From positions 1-21,744 of the forward strand of contig CALBVQ010000052.1 of the NCBI GenBank assembly GCA_937969485.1: a stretch of DNA of 21,744 nucleotides, in the 5' to 3' direction. The notes under the pieces are model-generated. The model saw only the letters and a list, made by a program, of their open reading frames with translations. It made no database searches and was not told the origin of the DNA. Numbering within the stretch: position 1 is the first letter of the stretch; each line of letters starts with the position of its first letter. Source of the DNA: an uncultured Saprospiraceae bacterium (lineage in GTDB: Bacteria > Bacteroidota > Bacteroidia > Chitinophagales > Saprospiraceae). This document shows positions 6,129 through 13,000 of the stretch, piece after piece. Both the position numbers and the translations under genes were made by a program.

Positions 6129-6962
6129 ATGAGTCATATTTTTGGAGCAATTGTGTGGGATGTAGATCCCGAGTTAATTAATTTATTCGGAAAGTTATCG
6201 ATTCGTTGGTACGGATTGATGTTTGCTGGTGGGCTGATTCTCGGCTTTCAAGTGGCAAAGCGCTTCTTTATTGCGGACGGCTATACCTTGAAAGAAATTG
6301 ATAAGCTAGCCATGTATATTTTCATAGCAACCATTGTTGGAGCACGGTTAGGACATTGCTTATTTTATGAACCGGGCTATTATCTAAGCAGGCCTTTGGA
6401 AATGCTCTTACCTATAGGCTTCGAAAATGGAAGCATGGTTTTCAAGGGTTATCAAGGCTTGGCATCGCATGGTGGGATACTCGGTGTATTCTTATCAATC
6501 GCACTTTTCTGTTGGCAATCGAAAAAGTCATTCTTTGGCGTACTTGATAAAGTTGCTGTGGGTGGATCTTTGACCGGTGTATTTATTCGTTTAGGAAATT
6601 TAATGAATTCTGAAATAATAGGAAAAGCAACAGGGAGTGATGCCGGTGTGATTTTCAAGCGAGTAGATGATATACCCCGCCATCCAGGACAATTTTACGA
6701 ATCAATGTCCTACTTAATTATCTTCTTTATTCTGTTCTATCTGTACAAAAAGAAGAAGGATAAATTTGGCAAAGGGTTTTTGTTTGGCTTGTTCTTCGCC
6801 CTTCTATTTACGGCAAGATTTATTATTGAATTCTTCAAAATTAATCAGGTAGGATTTGAAGATGGCTTGACCTTTAACATGGGACAATTATTGAGTATTC
6901 CATTCATTATTGGTGGAATTATAGTGATGGTGTGGAAGAGGAAGCCAGAGCTAAACTCATAA
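6129..6962 (+). CDS. lgt: Prolipoprotein diacylglyceryl transferase
   Basis: Lgt transfers diacylglycerol from phosphatidylglycerol to the lipobox cysteine of prolipoproteins in the inner membrane, the first step of lipoprotein maturation. The 277-residue protein has about seven membrane segments. Family hallmarks are IRWYGLMFAGGL near residue 25, GARLGHCLFYEP near 75, ASHGGILG near 115, the Lgt signature GVFIRLGNLMNSEIIG at about 147-162, and RHPGQFYES near 185. The ATG at 6129 matches the usual N-terminal extent. The substrate lipoproteins would include several encoded in this window. A -7 box only 4 bases upstream suggests little or no 5' leader. Confidence 0.96.
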   Translation: MSHIFGAIVWDVDPELINLFGKLSIRWYGLMFAGGLILGFQVAKRFFIADGYTLKEIDKLAMYIFIATIVGARLGHCLFYEPGYYLSRPLEMLLPIGFENGSMVFKGYQGLASHGGILGVFLSIALFCWQSKKSFFGVLDKVAVGGSLTGVFIRLGNLMNSEIIGKATGSDAGVIFKRVDDIPRHPGQFYESMSYLIIFFILFYLYKKKKDKFGKGFLFGLFFALLFTARFIIEFFKINQVGFEDGLTFNMGQLLSIPFIIGGIIVMVWKRKPELNS

Positions 6963-7059
6963 CAATTACAACTAGTAAGCTATTTTCTAATTTGTAGGGG
7001 GCATACAGACGAAATGCTCTACAGTATTTTACGTACATTTATTCGTAAATAATTTAGTT

Positions 7060-9324
7060 GTGTCTAAAAATAAATTTAGGGTGATCGAAAAGAAGTTGTG
7101 TTCGTTTGTGATACTGCTTTTTACGGCAATATGTGTTAGTGGACAAGCTGTCTCCATTATGGTAACCGATGCTGAATCAAAAGAAGGGTTAGCATCATGC
7201 GCGGTTATCATTCAGTCCGACAATAAGGAAGTTGTTGGCTATACGAATTCCAGCGGGACTTATGAATTTAATGTACTCACCAACACCACTAAATACATCA
7301 CGTTAAAATACATTGGGTACGCAGAATTACAAGATACAATAGAAGTTACTTCAACTCAAAATATATCGTTGAGTTATTCCCTCTCCCCTACTTCGCTGCA
7401 GGGAGTAAGCCCCATAATTACCGCTAATTTAATACCAGAAGCCAATACACTTCTTATAAATTCTAAAAACTTCTTGAAGCTCCCAGGTTCTTTTAATGAC
7501 CCTTCTCGACTATTGATTAAATTTCCTGGGATTGCCTCTACTAACGATCAAGCAAACTTTGTAACCCTGAAAGGAATGCCACCAAGCATGGCTGGCTGGT
7601 ATGTGAATGGAGCGTCAGTGGCAAATCCTAATCATTTGAGTAACACAGGAACATTCACGGACCAAGCTTCGGCTAGTGGTGGTGGAGTAAATATGATATC
7701 AGGAAATAGTATTTCAAGCTTTGACTTTGTTCAGTCCCCACTTACCAATGAATATTTTAATATCGGTAGTGGACTGTCTGACTTTAGTCTAGACATTAAA
7801 GACGGATTGGTTGTCTCGGCTGGTTTGCTAGGAACAGAAGCTGGATATGGAATTAGCACAGGAAAGTTTAAAATAGGAGCTAATTACAGATATTCTACAA
7901 TAGGAATATTGAGCAGTCTAGGCGTTCCACTTGGTGATGAGAAGATAAATTTTCAAGATGGACATTTGCAAATAGCATACGAAAGCCAATTGATCGATTG
8001 GAGTATTGATGCCGTTGCTGGGAAGAGTTCCAATGTGCATGAGTCACTGGGCGAAGAAAGTGTTCTTTTTAAAGATGCACTTGTAATAGATTTTCAGGCA
8101 AATCAGCAACTCGTGAGTGGAGTTCTACATATAAAGCAAAAGAGATGGAATCTTGACAACACGGTGAACTTGTCTGGCAGGGGCTCTACTAGGAAGATTG
8201 AATCTGACAATAACGTGCTTTCAACAGCTATAGACACCTTAGAAGAGACCAGTGAGATTAGATTTTCCATGCGTAACGTATTAGAAGTTGATGTACAAGA
8301 TAATTGGCAGATTGGTTATGTACATAGCAATGATTATGGCCTGTTGTCTAGAAATGGTATTCAAGGGGCGTTTGGAAATTCAGGAGGACTAGCTAACGTA
8401 TTGTTTAAAAAGAATAGCTTACAGCTTAGTGGGTCGGTGGGTTATTCGATGATAGGGAATGTTACGCTTTTGGAATGGGGAGAGTCGATAGAACCGTTAA
8501 ATAAGAGATGGGGAAGTGAGGTGAGATTTTTATTAAAATATTTTAATAATAAAAATCGAGTGAGCGTGTCGGCAAGCAAAAGTAATATTGCTTTGCTACC
8601 AGAAATAAGTATTATTAATGAAGCATTAATTCCCATGAGAAGTGTGAATGTATCAGCTGATTACTTGTACGAAAGAAATTGGGGAACAATAAAAGCGGGT
8701 GTATTTTTCCATCAATTTAATGATCTACTAATCAGTAAAAATAATAGAGTAAGCTATTTTAGTAGATTGGACTTAATAGAAGAAAGTATCACATCTGGTG
8801 AATACACTCAAGACGGACAAGCTGAAATTTACGGACTTCTTTTTCAATATCAATTAAATAAAAAGTCTTTTCAATTGTTACAAAGTAATTCCATCTACGA
8901 GATGAATATCTCGGAAGATATTATTAGTGATTACGATTTCAACTTTACTTCCGCCACCACTTTATCTTATTCCAAAGACATAGGAAATAACGTGCTAATT
9001 GTTTCTTCTTCTTATCAAGCAAGGGGCGGAAATTTAGAATTTGACGTAAATGAAGAAAGTTCGCGTATTGAAAACCGGACCATTTATTCTCGAGAAACAA
9101 TAAATAGACTTAAGCCGTACACAAGGCTTGACCTAAAAATAAATTATCTGTGGGGTAAAGAAATCAGTAGCGAAAGGCGTTTTAAAATCTCGTTGGATAT
9201 CCAGAATTTGTTAAATCGACGAAATGATGCGTATTCATTTTACGACCCTTTGGCCGAAAGAGTAGTGCTTCAAAACCAGCTAGGTGTCATACCTATATTA
9301 CGATTTACTTGGATTGTGTTATAG
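7060..9324 (+). CDS. TonB-dependent receptor with carboxypeptidase-regulatory-like domain
   Basis: This 754-residue outer-membrane receptor starts with GTG. A signal peptide (residues about 10-29, SFVILLFTAICVSGQ) precedes a carboxypeptidase-regulatory-like beta-sandwich (about 30-110; AVSIMVTDAESKEGLASCAV, then TNSSGTYEFNV). The plug domain lies at about 130-240 (LPGSFNDPSRLLIKFPGIAS, FVTLKGMPPSMAGWYVNG). The rest is a beta barrel ending in an aromatic strand, ILRFTWIVL, as expected for recognition by the BAM complex. The layout is SusC-like, but the protein is shorter than typical SusC, and no susD-like partner or regulator is adjacent. The substrate is therefore unknown; iron chelates, peptides or glycans are all possible. 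The frame is intact throughout. Confidence 0.88.
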   Translation: MSKNKFRVIEKKLCSFVILLFTAICVSGQAVSIMVTDAESKEGLASCAVIIQSDNKEVVGYTNSSGTYEFNVLTNTTKYITLKYIGYAELQDTIEVTSTQNISLSYSLSPTSLQGVSPIITANLIPEANTLLINSKNFLKLPGSFNDPSRLLIKFPGIASTNDQANFVTLKGMPPSMAGWYVNGASVANPNHLSNTGTFTDQASASGGGVNMISGNSISSFDFVQSPLTNEYFNIGSGLSDFSLDIKDGLVVSAGLLGTEAGYGISTGKFKIGANYRYSTIGILSSLGVPLGDEKINFQDGHLQIAYESQLIDWSIDAVAGKSSNVHESLGEESVLFKDALVIDFQANQQLVSGVLHIKQKRWNLDNTVNLSGRGSTRKIESDNNVLSTAIDTLEETSEIRFSMRNVLEVDVQDNWQIGYVHSNDYGLLSRNGIQGAFGNSGGLANVLFKKNSLQLSGSVGYSMIGNVTLLEWGESIEPLNKRWGSEVRFLLKYFNNKNRVSVSASKSNIALLPEISIINEALIPMRSVNVSADYLYERNWGTIKAGVFFHQFNDLLISKNNRVSYFSRLDLIEESITSGEYTQDGQAEIYGLLFQYQLNKKSFQLLQSNSIYEMNISEDIISDYDFNFTSATTLSYSKDIGNNVLIVSSSYQARGGNLEFDVNEESSRIENRTIYSRETINRLKPYTRLDLKINYLWGKEISSERRFKISLDIQNLLNRRNDAYSFYDPLAERVVLQNQLGVIPILRFTWIVL

Positions 9325-9544
9325 CTGCAGGTTACATTTTTGGCGATATAGCAAAACGTATAAAATGCTCACTACTTTCGTAGCAAACCTTTATACACCC
9401 TCTACTATTAACACCAATTCTTTTTAACCCAAGTATCTCCTTAATTACAATGCAAATTTCGTACACGGCCTTGCCTTTTTAATTACCAGTTCTTCCCTTA
9501 GGCTATTCAATTTTACCTATTTGCTTAGCTTTGCGAAAAAAAAC
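9325..9544. other. Intergenic leader before the rhodanese gene
   Basis: No gene is seen. The stretch contains TACTTTCG (9373-9380), one mismatch from TAnnTTTG, and an exact -7 box TAGCTTTG at 9526-9533 next to the rhodanese start. No terminator with a clear T tract for the TonB-dependent receptor gene was found. Confidence 0.35.
9526..9533 (+). promoter_or_regulatory. -7 box of the rhodanese gene
   Basis: TAGCTTTG is an exact TAnnTTTG match ending 11 bases before the ATG at 9545, giving a very short leader. It overlaps a TTG codon at 9521 that would otherwise be the longest-frame start, which supports the ATG as the true start. Confidence 0.5.
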
Positions 9545-10042
9545 ATGAGTTTAAAAAGAAAAACCCTTCTTGCACTTATTGCATCCCTTACTTTGGGGCT
9601 TGCTCCTTTTACTCCTGAACCCCATCTATTCGGTAAGATTAAGTGGATAATGGGCGGTGGCGAAGGAATGGGACTGATGGATTATTGGGATCTTGTCATG
9701 CATGGTGCACCTTGGCTGCTATTTATCTTTTTTGCAGCAAAATTACTGATAGGAGGAGACAAGTCGGGCGAGCTCATCAAAGAAGCACTTACTAAAAATA
9801 ATACTAAAATTATCGATGTTCGTGAGAAGCATGAGTACGACGCTGGTCATGCTGATAAAGCGATTAACATGCCTCTTTCTCAGATCGACTCTTTTATTCC
9901 TGAAATCAAGAAAATGTCCGGAACCAAACTTCTATACTGCAAAAGTGGAATGCGAAGTGGTGTCGCAACGGCGAAATTGAAGAAAGCTGGTGTGGAGAAT
10001 GTGATAAATGTAGGAACACCTGGCAGGTTGAGTGCTAATTAA
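9545..10042 (+). CDS. Membrane-anchored rhodanese-like sulfurtransferase
   Basis: The product is 165 residues. An N-terminal membrane part has two hydrophobic segments (KTLLALIASLTLGLAPF and APWLLFIFFAAKLLIGG) separated by HLFGKIKWIMGGGEGMG. It resembles a small Bacteroidota membrane protein known mostly as a separate short ORF. A rhodanese domain (PF00581) follows at about residues 75-160: KIIDVREKHEYDAGHADKAI, MPLSQIDSF, then the active-site loop YCKSGMRSG with the catalytic Cys. The intact CxxGxR loop predicts sulfurtransferase activity; the substrate is unknown. The start is set by the ATG at 9545, since the upstream TTG overlaps the -7 box. It is a stand-alone gene. Confidence 0.85.
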   Translation: MSLKRKTLLALIASLTLGLAPFTPEPHLFGKIKWIMGGGEGMGLMDYWDLVMHGAPWLLFIFFAAKLLIGGDKSGELIKEALTKNNTKIIDVREKHEYDAGHADKAINMPLSQIDSFIPEIKKMSGTKLLYCKSGMRSGVATAKLKKAGVENVINVGTPGRLSAN

Positions 10043-10226
10043 AAGCGGAGCTTCAATAGACAGTTTAGGTAATGTAAACTTCTCATGTGATGCGGGAACG
10101 TGTTGTTTTTGGCTAAAGCCCAAAAAAGCAATTGAGTTCTTAAGTGATCCTTTTGTTCGATATGAACATGGTGCGTTCTTGACTTTGTCGAATAATAAAA
10201 GTCATTTCAATTTTGCTTTAACCTGA
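10032..10226 (+). CDS. Possible small cysteine-containing protein
   Basis: A 64-residue frame opens with GTG inside the end of the rhodanese gene (11-base overlap) and contains CDAGTCCFW. I do not recognise it. Composition is protein-like, but there is no ribosome binding site and no family match from memory. It may be coupled to the rhodanese or be chance. Its stop falls in a sequence resembling a degenerate end of the MITE described at 10294 (GAATGATGCATCATAGGTTT, 10224-10243). Confidence 0.25.
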   Translation: MLIKSGASIDSLGNVNFSCDAGTCCFWLKPKKAIEFLSDPFVRYEHGAFLTLSNNKSHFNFALT

Positions 10227-10293
10227 ATGATGCATCATAGGTTTAGTACCAATTTTGTTTTAAGTTTTCACTTTATTTTCAAGAATTATTAAA

Positions 10294-10470
10294 CCCGAAT
10301 TATGCATTAGGTTTTCGTCATGAGAGCGTAAAATGCAAAGAGAATGGGAGCTCAACAGTTCTTTTGAAGCGCAGGCGTGGTCACCATCACGGTGAGCATC
10401 AAAAGAGCTGGACGTTCCCATTATCGAAGCATTTTCAGCTAGTAATAGATATCTTAATGCATATTTCGGG
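10294..10470 (+). mobile_element. MITE-like palindromic element, full-length copy 1
   Basis: This 177-bp non-coding element has terminal inverted repeats CCCGAATTATGCATTAGG (left) and CTTAATGCATATTTCGGG (right). It is flanked by an exact 5-bp target duplication TTAAA (10289-10293 and 10471-10475). The interior is a long imperfect palindrome (GAATGGGAGCTC, TTCTTTTGA facing TCAAAAGAG, GTTCCCATT). It is about 95 percent identical by eye to the copy at 18991, differing by a few substitutions and a 2-base indel. There is no transposase inside, so it must be moved in trans. Confidence 0.85.
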
Positions 10471-10636
10471 TTAAATCAAGTACAAGGCAGAAAACGCAAG
10501 AATAGCCTGAGCTATCATGAGTATTTCTAACGAAGTAATTGCTTTTATAAACTTGAAAATATGCGAAATTCTAAAACAGAATTGGCATAACTTCCAAAGA
10601 AGATCTTTTTCTTTGGGCGAAAGCCCGCTTTATTAC
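10471..10636. other. Short gene-free stretch with a GNRA-loop hairpin
   Basis: Between the MITE and the DUF2490 gene there is no supported gene. A compact hairpin GGGC-GAAA-GCCC (10615-10626) lies 11 bases beyond the stop of the DUF2490 gene. It may act as that gene's terminator, but no strong T tract follows on the minus strand. Confidence 0.35.
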
Positions 10637-11389
10637 CTACTCAACACCTCCTGTAAATTCCAAATTGTGCGTATAGCCGATATTCAACGTGTGGTTGTTT
10701 TCCCTTCCTACTCCATCGCTTTTAAAAACGCGGTGATTAAGATATCCTGCTTGAATATTGATTTGGTCATTGATTTTGTATCCTAAACCGACATAGAGAC
10801 GGTTCTGATCTAGGATATTTACACCTATTCCTTCACCGAAACCTAAAAAGACCTCTTCGTAAGCTGCAGCAAATAATTTTGTCTTACCTTCTGCAGATTT
10901 CGTAAGCGGAACGGTAGCTAAAAATCGATATCTAGCCCGCTGTCGGAAACGATAACCATCGGTCTCTCTTTCTGCCATGTCGTTCAAAGATGCATTTTCA
11001 AGGAAACGTTGTTCTAATCTGTAACGATGCTGGAAACTAACCATTCCAGATTTTTGTGTAAGAATTAATTGTTGCCATATTCTATGCTCATTGGAAAAGG
11101 TAGGAGATGGTAATTCGCCGTAGGGAAAAGAAACGATCCAAGCGTATCCTCCAGTAAGCATTGTTGATTTATTGAGATGATAATCGAGTCCTACACGAGC
11201 GAGAGATTGCTGCCAATCTGCGATTAAGCCACTTCTTCTAAATTGATACTCTGTATGCAAGCCCCACTTATCATTCAACTTATGATTTCCAAAATACATA
11301 TACCATGCATTGGTTTGTGAAACCTCTTGTGTATTTCCATGTATCAAAAAGGCAAACGATACAAATAGTACGTAAACAATTTTCTTCAT
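10637..11389 (-). CDS. DUF2490 outer-membrane-type protein
   Basis: This 250-residue secreted protein has a signal peptide MKKIVYVLFVSFAFLIHGNT. Mature features typical of DUF2490 (PF10677) are NAWYMYFGNHKLNDKWGLHT with EYQFRR, then LARVGLDYHLNKSTMLTGGY, NEHRIWQQLI, HRYRLEQRF, RFRQRARYRF and RLYVGLGYKINDQINIQAGY. The alternating pattern indicates a beta barrel of the outer membrane. The function of the family is unknown. I chose ATG at 11389, since it begins a proper signal peptide; the longer frame adds 15 unlikely residues. It stands alone, separated from the lipoprotein gene at 11501 by about 110 bases. Confidence 0.85.
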   Translation of the reverse strand: MKKIVYVLFVSFAFLIHGNTQEVSQTNAWYMYFGNHKLNDKWGLHTEYQFRRSGLIADWQQSLARVGLDYHLNKSTMLTGGYAWIVSFPYGELPSPTFSNEHRIWQQLILTQKSGMVSFQHRYRLEQRFLENASLNDMAERETDGYRFRQRARYRFLATVPLTKSAEGKTKLFAAAYEEVFLGFGEGIGVNILDQNRLYVGLGYKINDQINIQAGYLNHRVFKSDGVGRENNHTLNIGYTHNLEFTGGVE

Positions 11390-11500
11390 TGTCGTCTTAT
11401 CAGCTAATAAATATAATAAGCCAAGATACCACAATTAGTCTTTTACTAACCTTGAAAAGCTGGATAATGAGAAGTTATACCTGCTTTCGTCTGCAAGTAC

Positions 11501-12067
11501 TTATTGCTTCTCAAGCAGAATACTTATTGTCTGGGTTCCTAAGTCAAGAGTTGTTTGACCTCCTGTTTCCATACTCGTTTCAATTTCTACGAACGTTGAC
11601 AACTCCATAGATTCATCGGTCATGCTTATTATATCATACTCAACCTCTTCATTATTCTGCTGAGTAGTTCCGTTGCTCGTGCCTGTAACATTACTAAAAA
11701 TTAGTACGTCCCCATCGAGTTCCCAGTTGGAAGTTGAAGTGTAAGTTATTGGAATCTCTGTTGTTTGCGGACTGAAAACCATTCCATAGGTAGTAACAGT
11801 GGTAGTCATTACTTGTGTATAACTCCCTGAATTTACATTGGTGTTGTCAGCATTAAATACAAAAGTACACCCCTCTATATCATCCCAGAAATAAGTAAAC
11901 TCGGTGGTAGCAAACTCCATTCCGTCCAATTCACTGATGACTAATCCATCGTCACAAGTGACTTCAAGAACGTTCCATGTACCGACTATTGCTGGATCGC
12001 TATTACCGTTACAAGAGAAAAATAAAATGGCACACAGACATAGTGAAAATAAGTGTATTGTCTTCAT
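11501..12067 (-). CDS. Lipocalin-like lipoprotein
   Basis: The 188-residue product has a lipoprotein signal MKTIHLFSLCLCAILFFSC with the lipobox FFSC, followed by NGNSDPAIVGTWNVLEV. The opening IVGTWNV and later beta strands (CTFVFNADNTNVNSGSYT, SNWELDGDVLIFSN) match the lipocalin-like domain widespread in Bacteroidota lipoproteins. The ligand is unknown. It is rich in Thr and Ser. The gene is on the same strand as the COG3650-like lipoprotein upstream but separated by a perfect hairpin at 12111-12135. Confidence 0.75.
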   Translation of the reverse strand: MKTIHLFSLCLCAILFFSCNGNSDPAIVGTWNVLEVTCDDGLVISELDGMEFATTEFTYFWDDIEGCTFVFNADNTNVNSGSYTQVMTTTVTTYGMVFSPQTTEIPITYTSTSNWELDGDVLIFSNVTGTSNGTTQQNNEEVEYDIISMTDESMELSTFVEIETSMETGGQTTLDLGTQTISILLEKQ

Positions 12068-12110
12068 GTTATGTTTTTTAAATGATTAATGCCCTTTAAT
12101 ATCTATCTTG

Positions 12111-12135
12111 CTCATTATTTACAAAAAATAATGAG
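12111..12135. promoter_or_regulatory. Perfect 10-bp stem-loop between two lipoprotein genes
   Basis: CTCATTATTT (12111-12120) and AAATAATGAG (12126-12135) pair perfectly around a 5-base loop. It lies 80 bases downstream of the gene at 12215 and 44 bases upstream of the gene at 12067 on the minus strand. It could be a terminator of the upstream gene or a leader structure, but no T tract is present. Confidence 0.4.
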
Positions 12136-12214
12136 ACATTCAATATACTAAATGGTGAATAGTTAAGATAAAGATAGCTGATAATTCGGGTTTTAGGATA
12201 AAAAAGGCAAAATC

Positions 12215-12661
12215 TTAATTCGATTTGGTAGCAAATTCTCCGCAGCCGATATATTTTTGACCTCCTGTGGTGAAAAATATAGATTTTGCAAAGGCATTTC
12301 CGGCATTGTCAGTACACGACCTTTCCATGATTTGAAATTGAATAATTTCTTCATTCGCATCGAGCTGTACAGAAGTAATACTAGAGTTAATCATCACTAT
12401 TTCAGCGCTACCTATTTTTGTTATTTCTCCATTATTCATCGAAAGCTCGTAGATTAATTCTCCGTTTGCAGCGTCTATCGCTATTGCCCAAGAAGGCTCA
12501 GTTCCGCTTGCTGTAAATCGACTCCATTCTATTGTTTGAACTTCTTCGGGAATTTCTTCTTTGGCAACATCACTTTCTGAAGACACGTTGGTTTTTGCGG
12601 GATCTGTTTTGCAGCTTTGTATGGCTAAGGCCAAAAGGATAAAAAGGGCTAATTTTTTCAT
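12215..12661 (-). CDS. COG3650-like lipoprotein
   Basis: This 148-residue lipoprotein has the signal MKKLALFILLALAIQSC, lipobox AIQSC, and a Glu-rich linker. The mature domain has FTASGTEPSWAIAID, followed by MERSCTDNAGNAFAKSIFF and QKYIGCGEFA. The GTEPxW opening and the C-terminal Cys pair (RSCTD and GCGE) resemble the COG3650 family of small periplasmic proteins, whose function is unknown. The two Cys probably form a disulfide. The start is unambiguous. Confidence 0.7.
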   Translation of the reverse strand: MKKLALFILLALAIQSCKTDPAKTNVSSESDVAKEEIPEEVQTIEWSRFTASGTEPSWAIAIDAANGELIYELSMNNGEITKIGSAEIVMINSSITSVQLDANEEIIQFQIMERSCTDNAGNAFAKSIFFTTGGQKYIGCGEFATKSN

Positions 12662-12710
12662 TATTTTCTGTTTCGAAAGGTAAAGGTAGTTTTCTTTTTT
12701 AAATAGATTG

Positions 12711-12726
12711 TTTGGCTTCCGCCAAA
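12711..12726 (-). repeat. Short hairpin repeat (GGCGGAAGCC family), copy 1
   Basis: TTTGGC-TTCC-GCCAAA is a perfect stem with a 4-base loop. The same core occurs at 12953-12964 and 17405-17418 in the opposite orientation, with matching flanks (CTTTTGGCGGAAGCC). Confidence 0.6.
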
Positions 12727-12781
12727 AGAGTTATTATGGATATGCCTTATTGATACTCAAAAGCAGATTCACCAATTCCTT

Positions 12782-12862
12782 TCGGAAGGTCCGATCTGTG
12801 GTCCCTACCCTTTGAGTTTATTTCAAGGAAACCCAAAGGGGTAACCGACGCAAGATTTCCGA
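12782..12862. repeat. 81-base imperfect palindrome
   Basis: TCGGAA (12782-12787) pairs with TTCCGA (12857-12862), ATCT (12794-12797) with AGAT (12853-12856), GGT with ACC, TACCCTTTG (12806-12814) with CAAAGGGGTA (12834-12843) and GTTT with AAAC around a short loop. It could be a MITE relic or a structured transcript. It lies upstream of the -7 box at 12925, so it would not be in that mRNA. Confidence 0.5.
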
Positions 12863-12924
12863 CTAAACCCCGCAATATCTCAGTCAATCGATAATCTTCA
12901 ACTCAACCAAAGCGGCAAAATTGC

Positions 12925-12932
12925 TATATTTG
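12925..12932 (+). promoter_or_regulatory. Candidate -7 box for the giant surface protein gene
   Basis: TATATTTG matches TAnnTTTG exactly and would give a leader of about 65 bases. A second exact match TACTTTTG lies at 12947-12954. Neither has a TTTG at the expected -33 position, so which one is used is open. Confidence 0.4.
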
Positions 12933-12952
12933 AACAACTTTACCTTTACTTT

Positions 12953-12964
12953 TGGCGGAAGCCA
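12953..12964 (+). repeat. Short hairpin repeat (GGCGGAAGCC family), copy 2
   Basis: TGGC-GGAA-GCCA hairpin inside a longer match CTTTTGGCGGAAGCCA to the copy at 17403. It would lie in the 5' leader of the gene at 13001 and so could fold in its mRNA. Confidence 0.6.
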
Positions 12965-13000
12965 TAAAACAAACTGCATACGGTTACTAAATATAAATAA

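Larger units (their letters stand above)
12662..13000. other. Repeat-rich intergenic region upstream of the giant surface protein gene
   Basis: No gene is seen. The region contains a TTTGGC-TTCC-GCCAAA hairpin (12711-12726), an 81-base imperfect palindrome (12782-12862), a CCCGCAATAT sequence (12869-12878) resembling one end of the MITE family, an exact -7 box TATATTTG (12925-12932) and a second TGGC-GGAA-GCCA hairpin (12953-12964) in inverted orientation to the first. The outer hairpins form an inverted pair around about 250 bases, which could itself be a small non-autonomous element. Confidence 0.45.

Noticed and set aside
10106..10128. TTTTTGGCT-AA-AGCCCAAAAA as a terminator for the rhodanese gene
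   Set aside because: The T run is on the 5' side of the stem in both orientations, so neither strand gives a hairpin followed by T.
10517..10786. Plus-strand frame of 89 codons
   Set aside because: More than half lies antisense to the well-supported DUF2490 gene and it matches no family.
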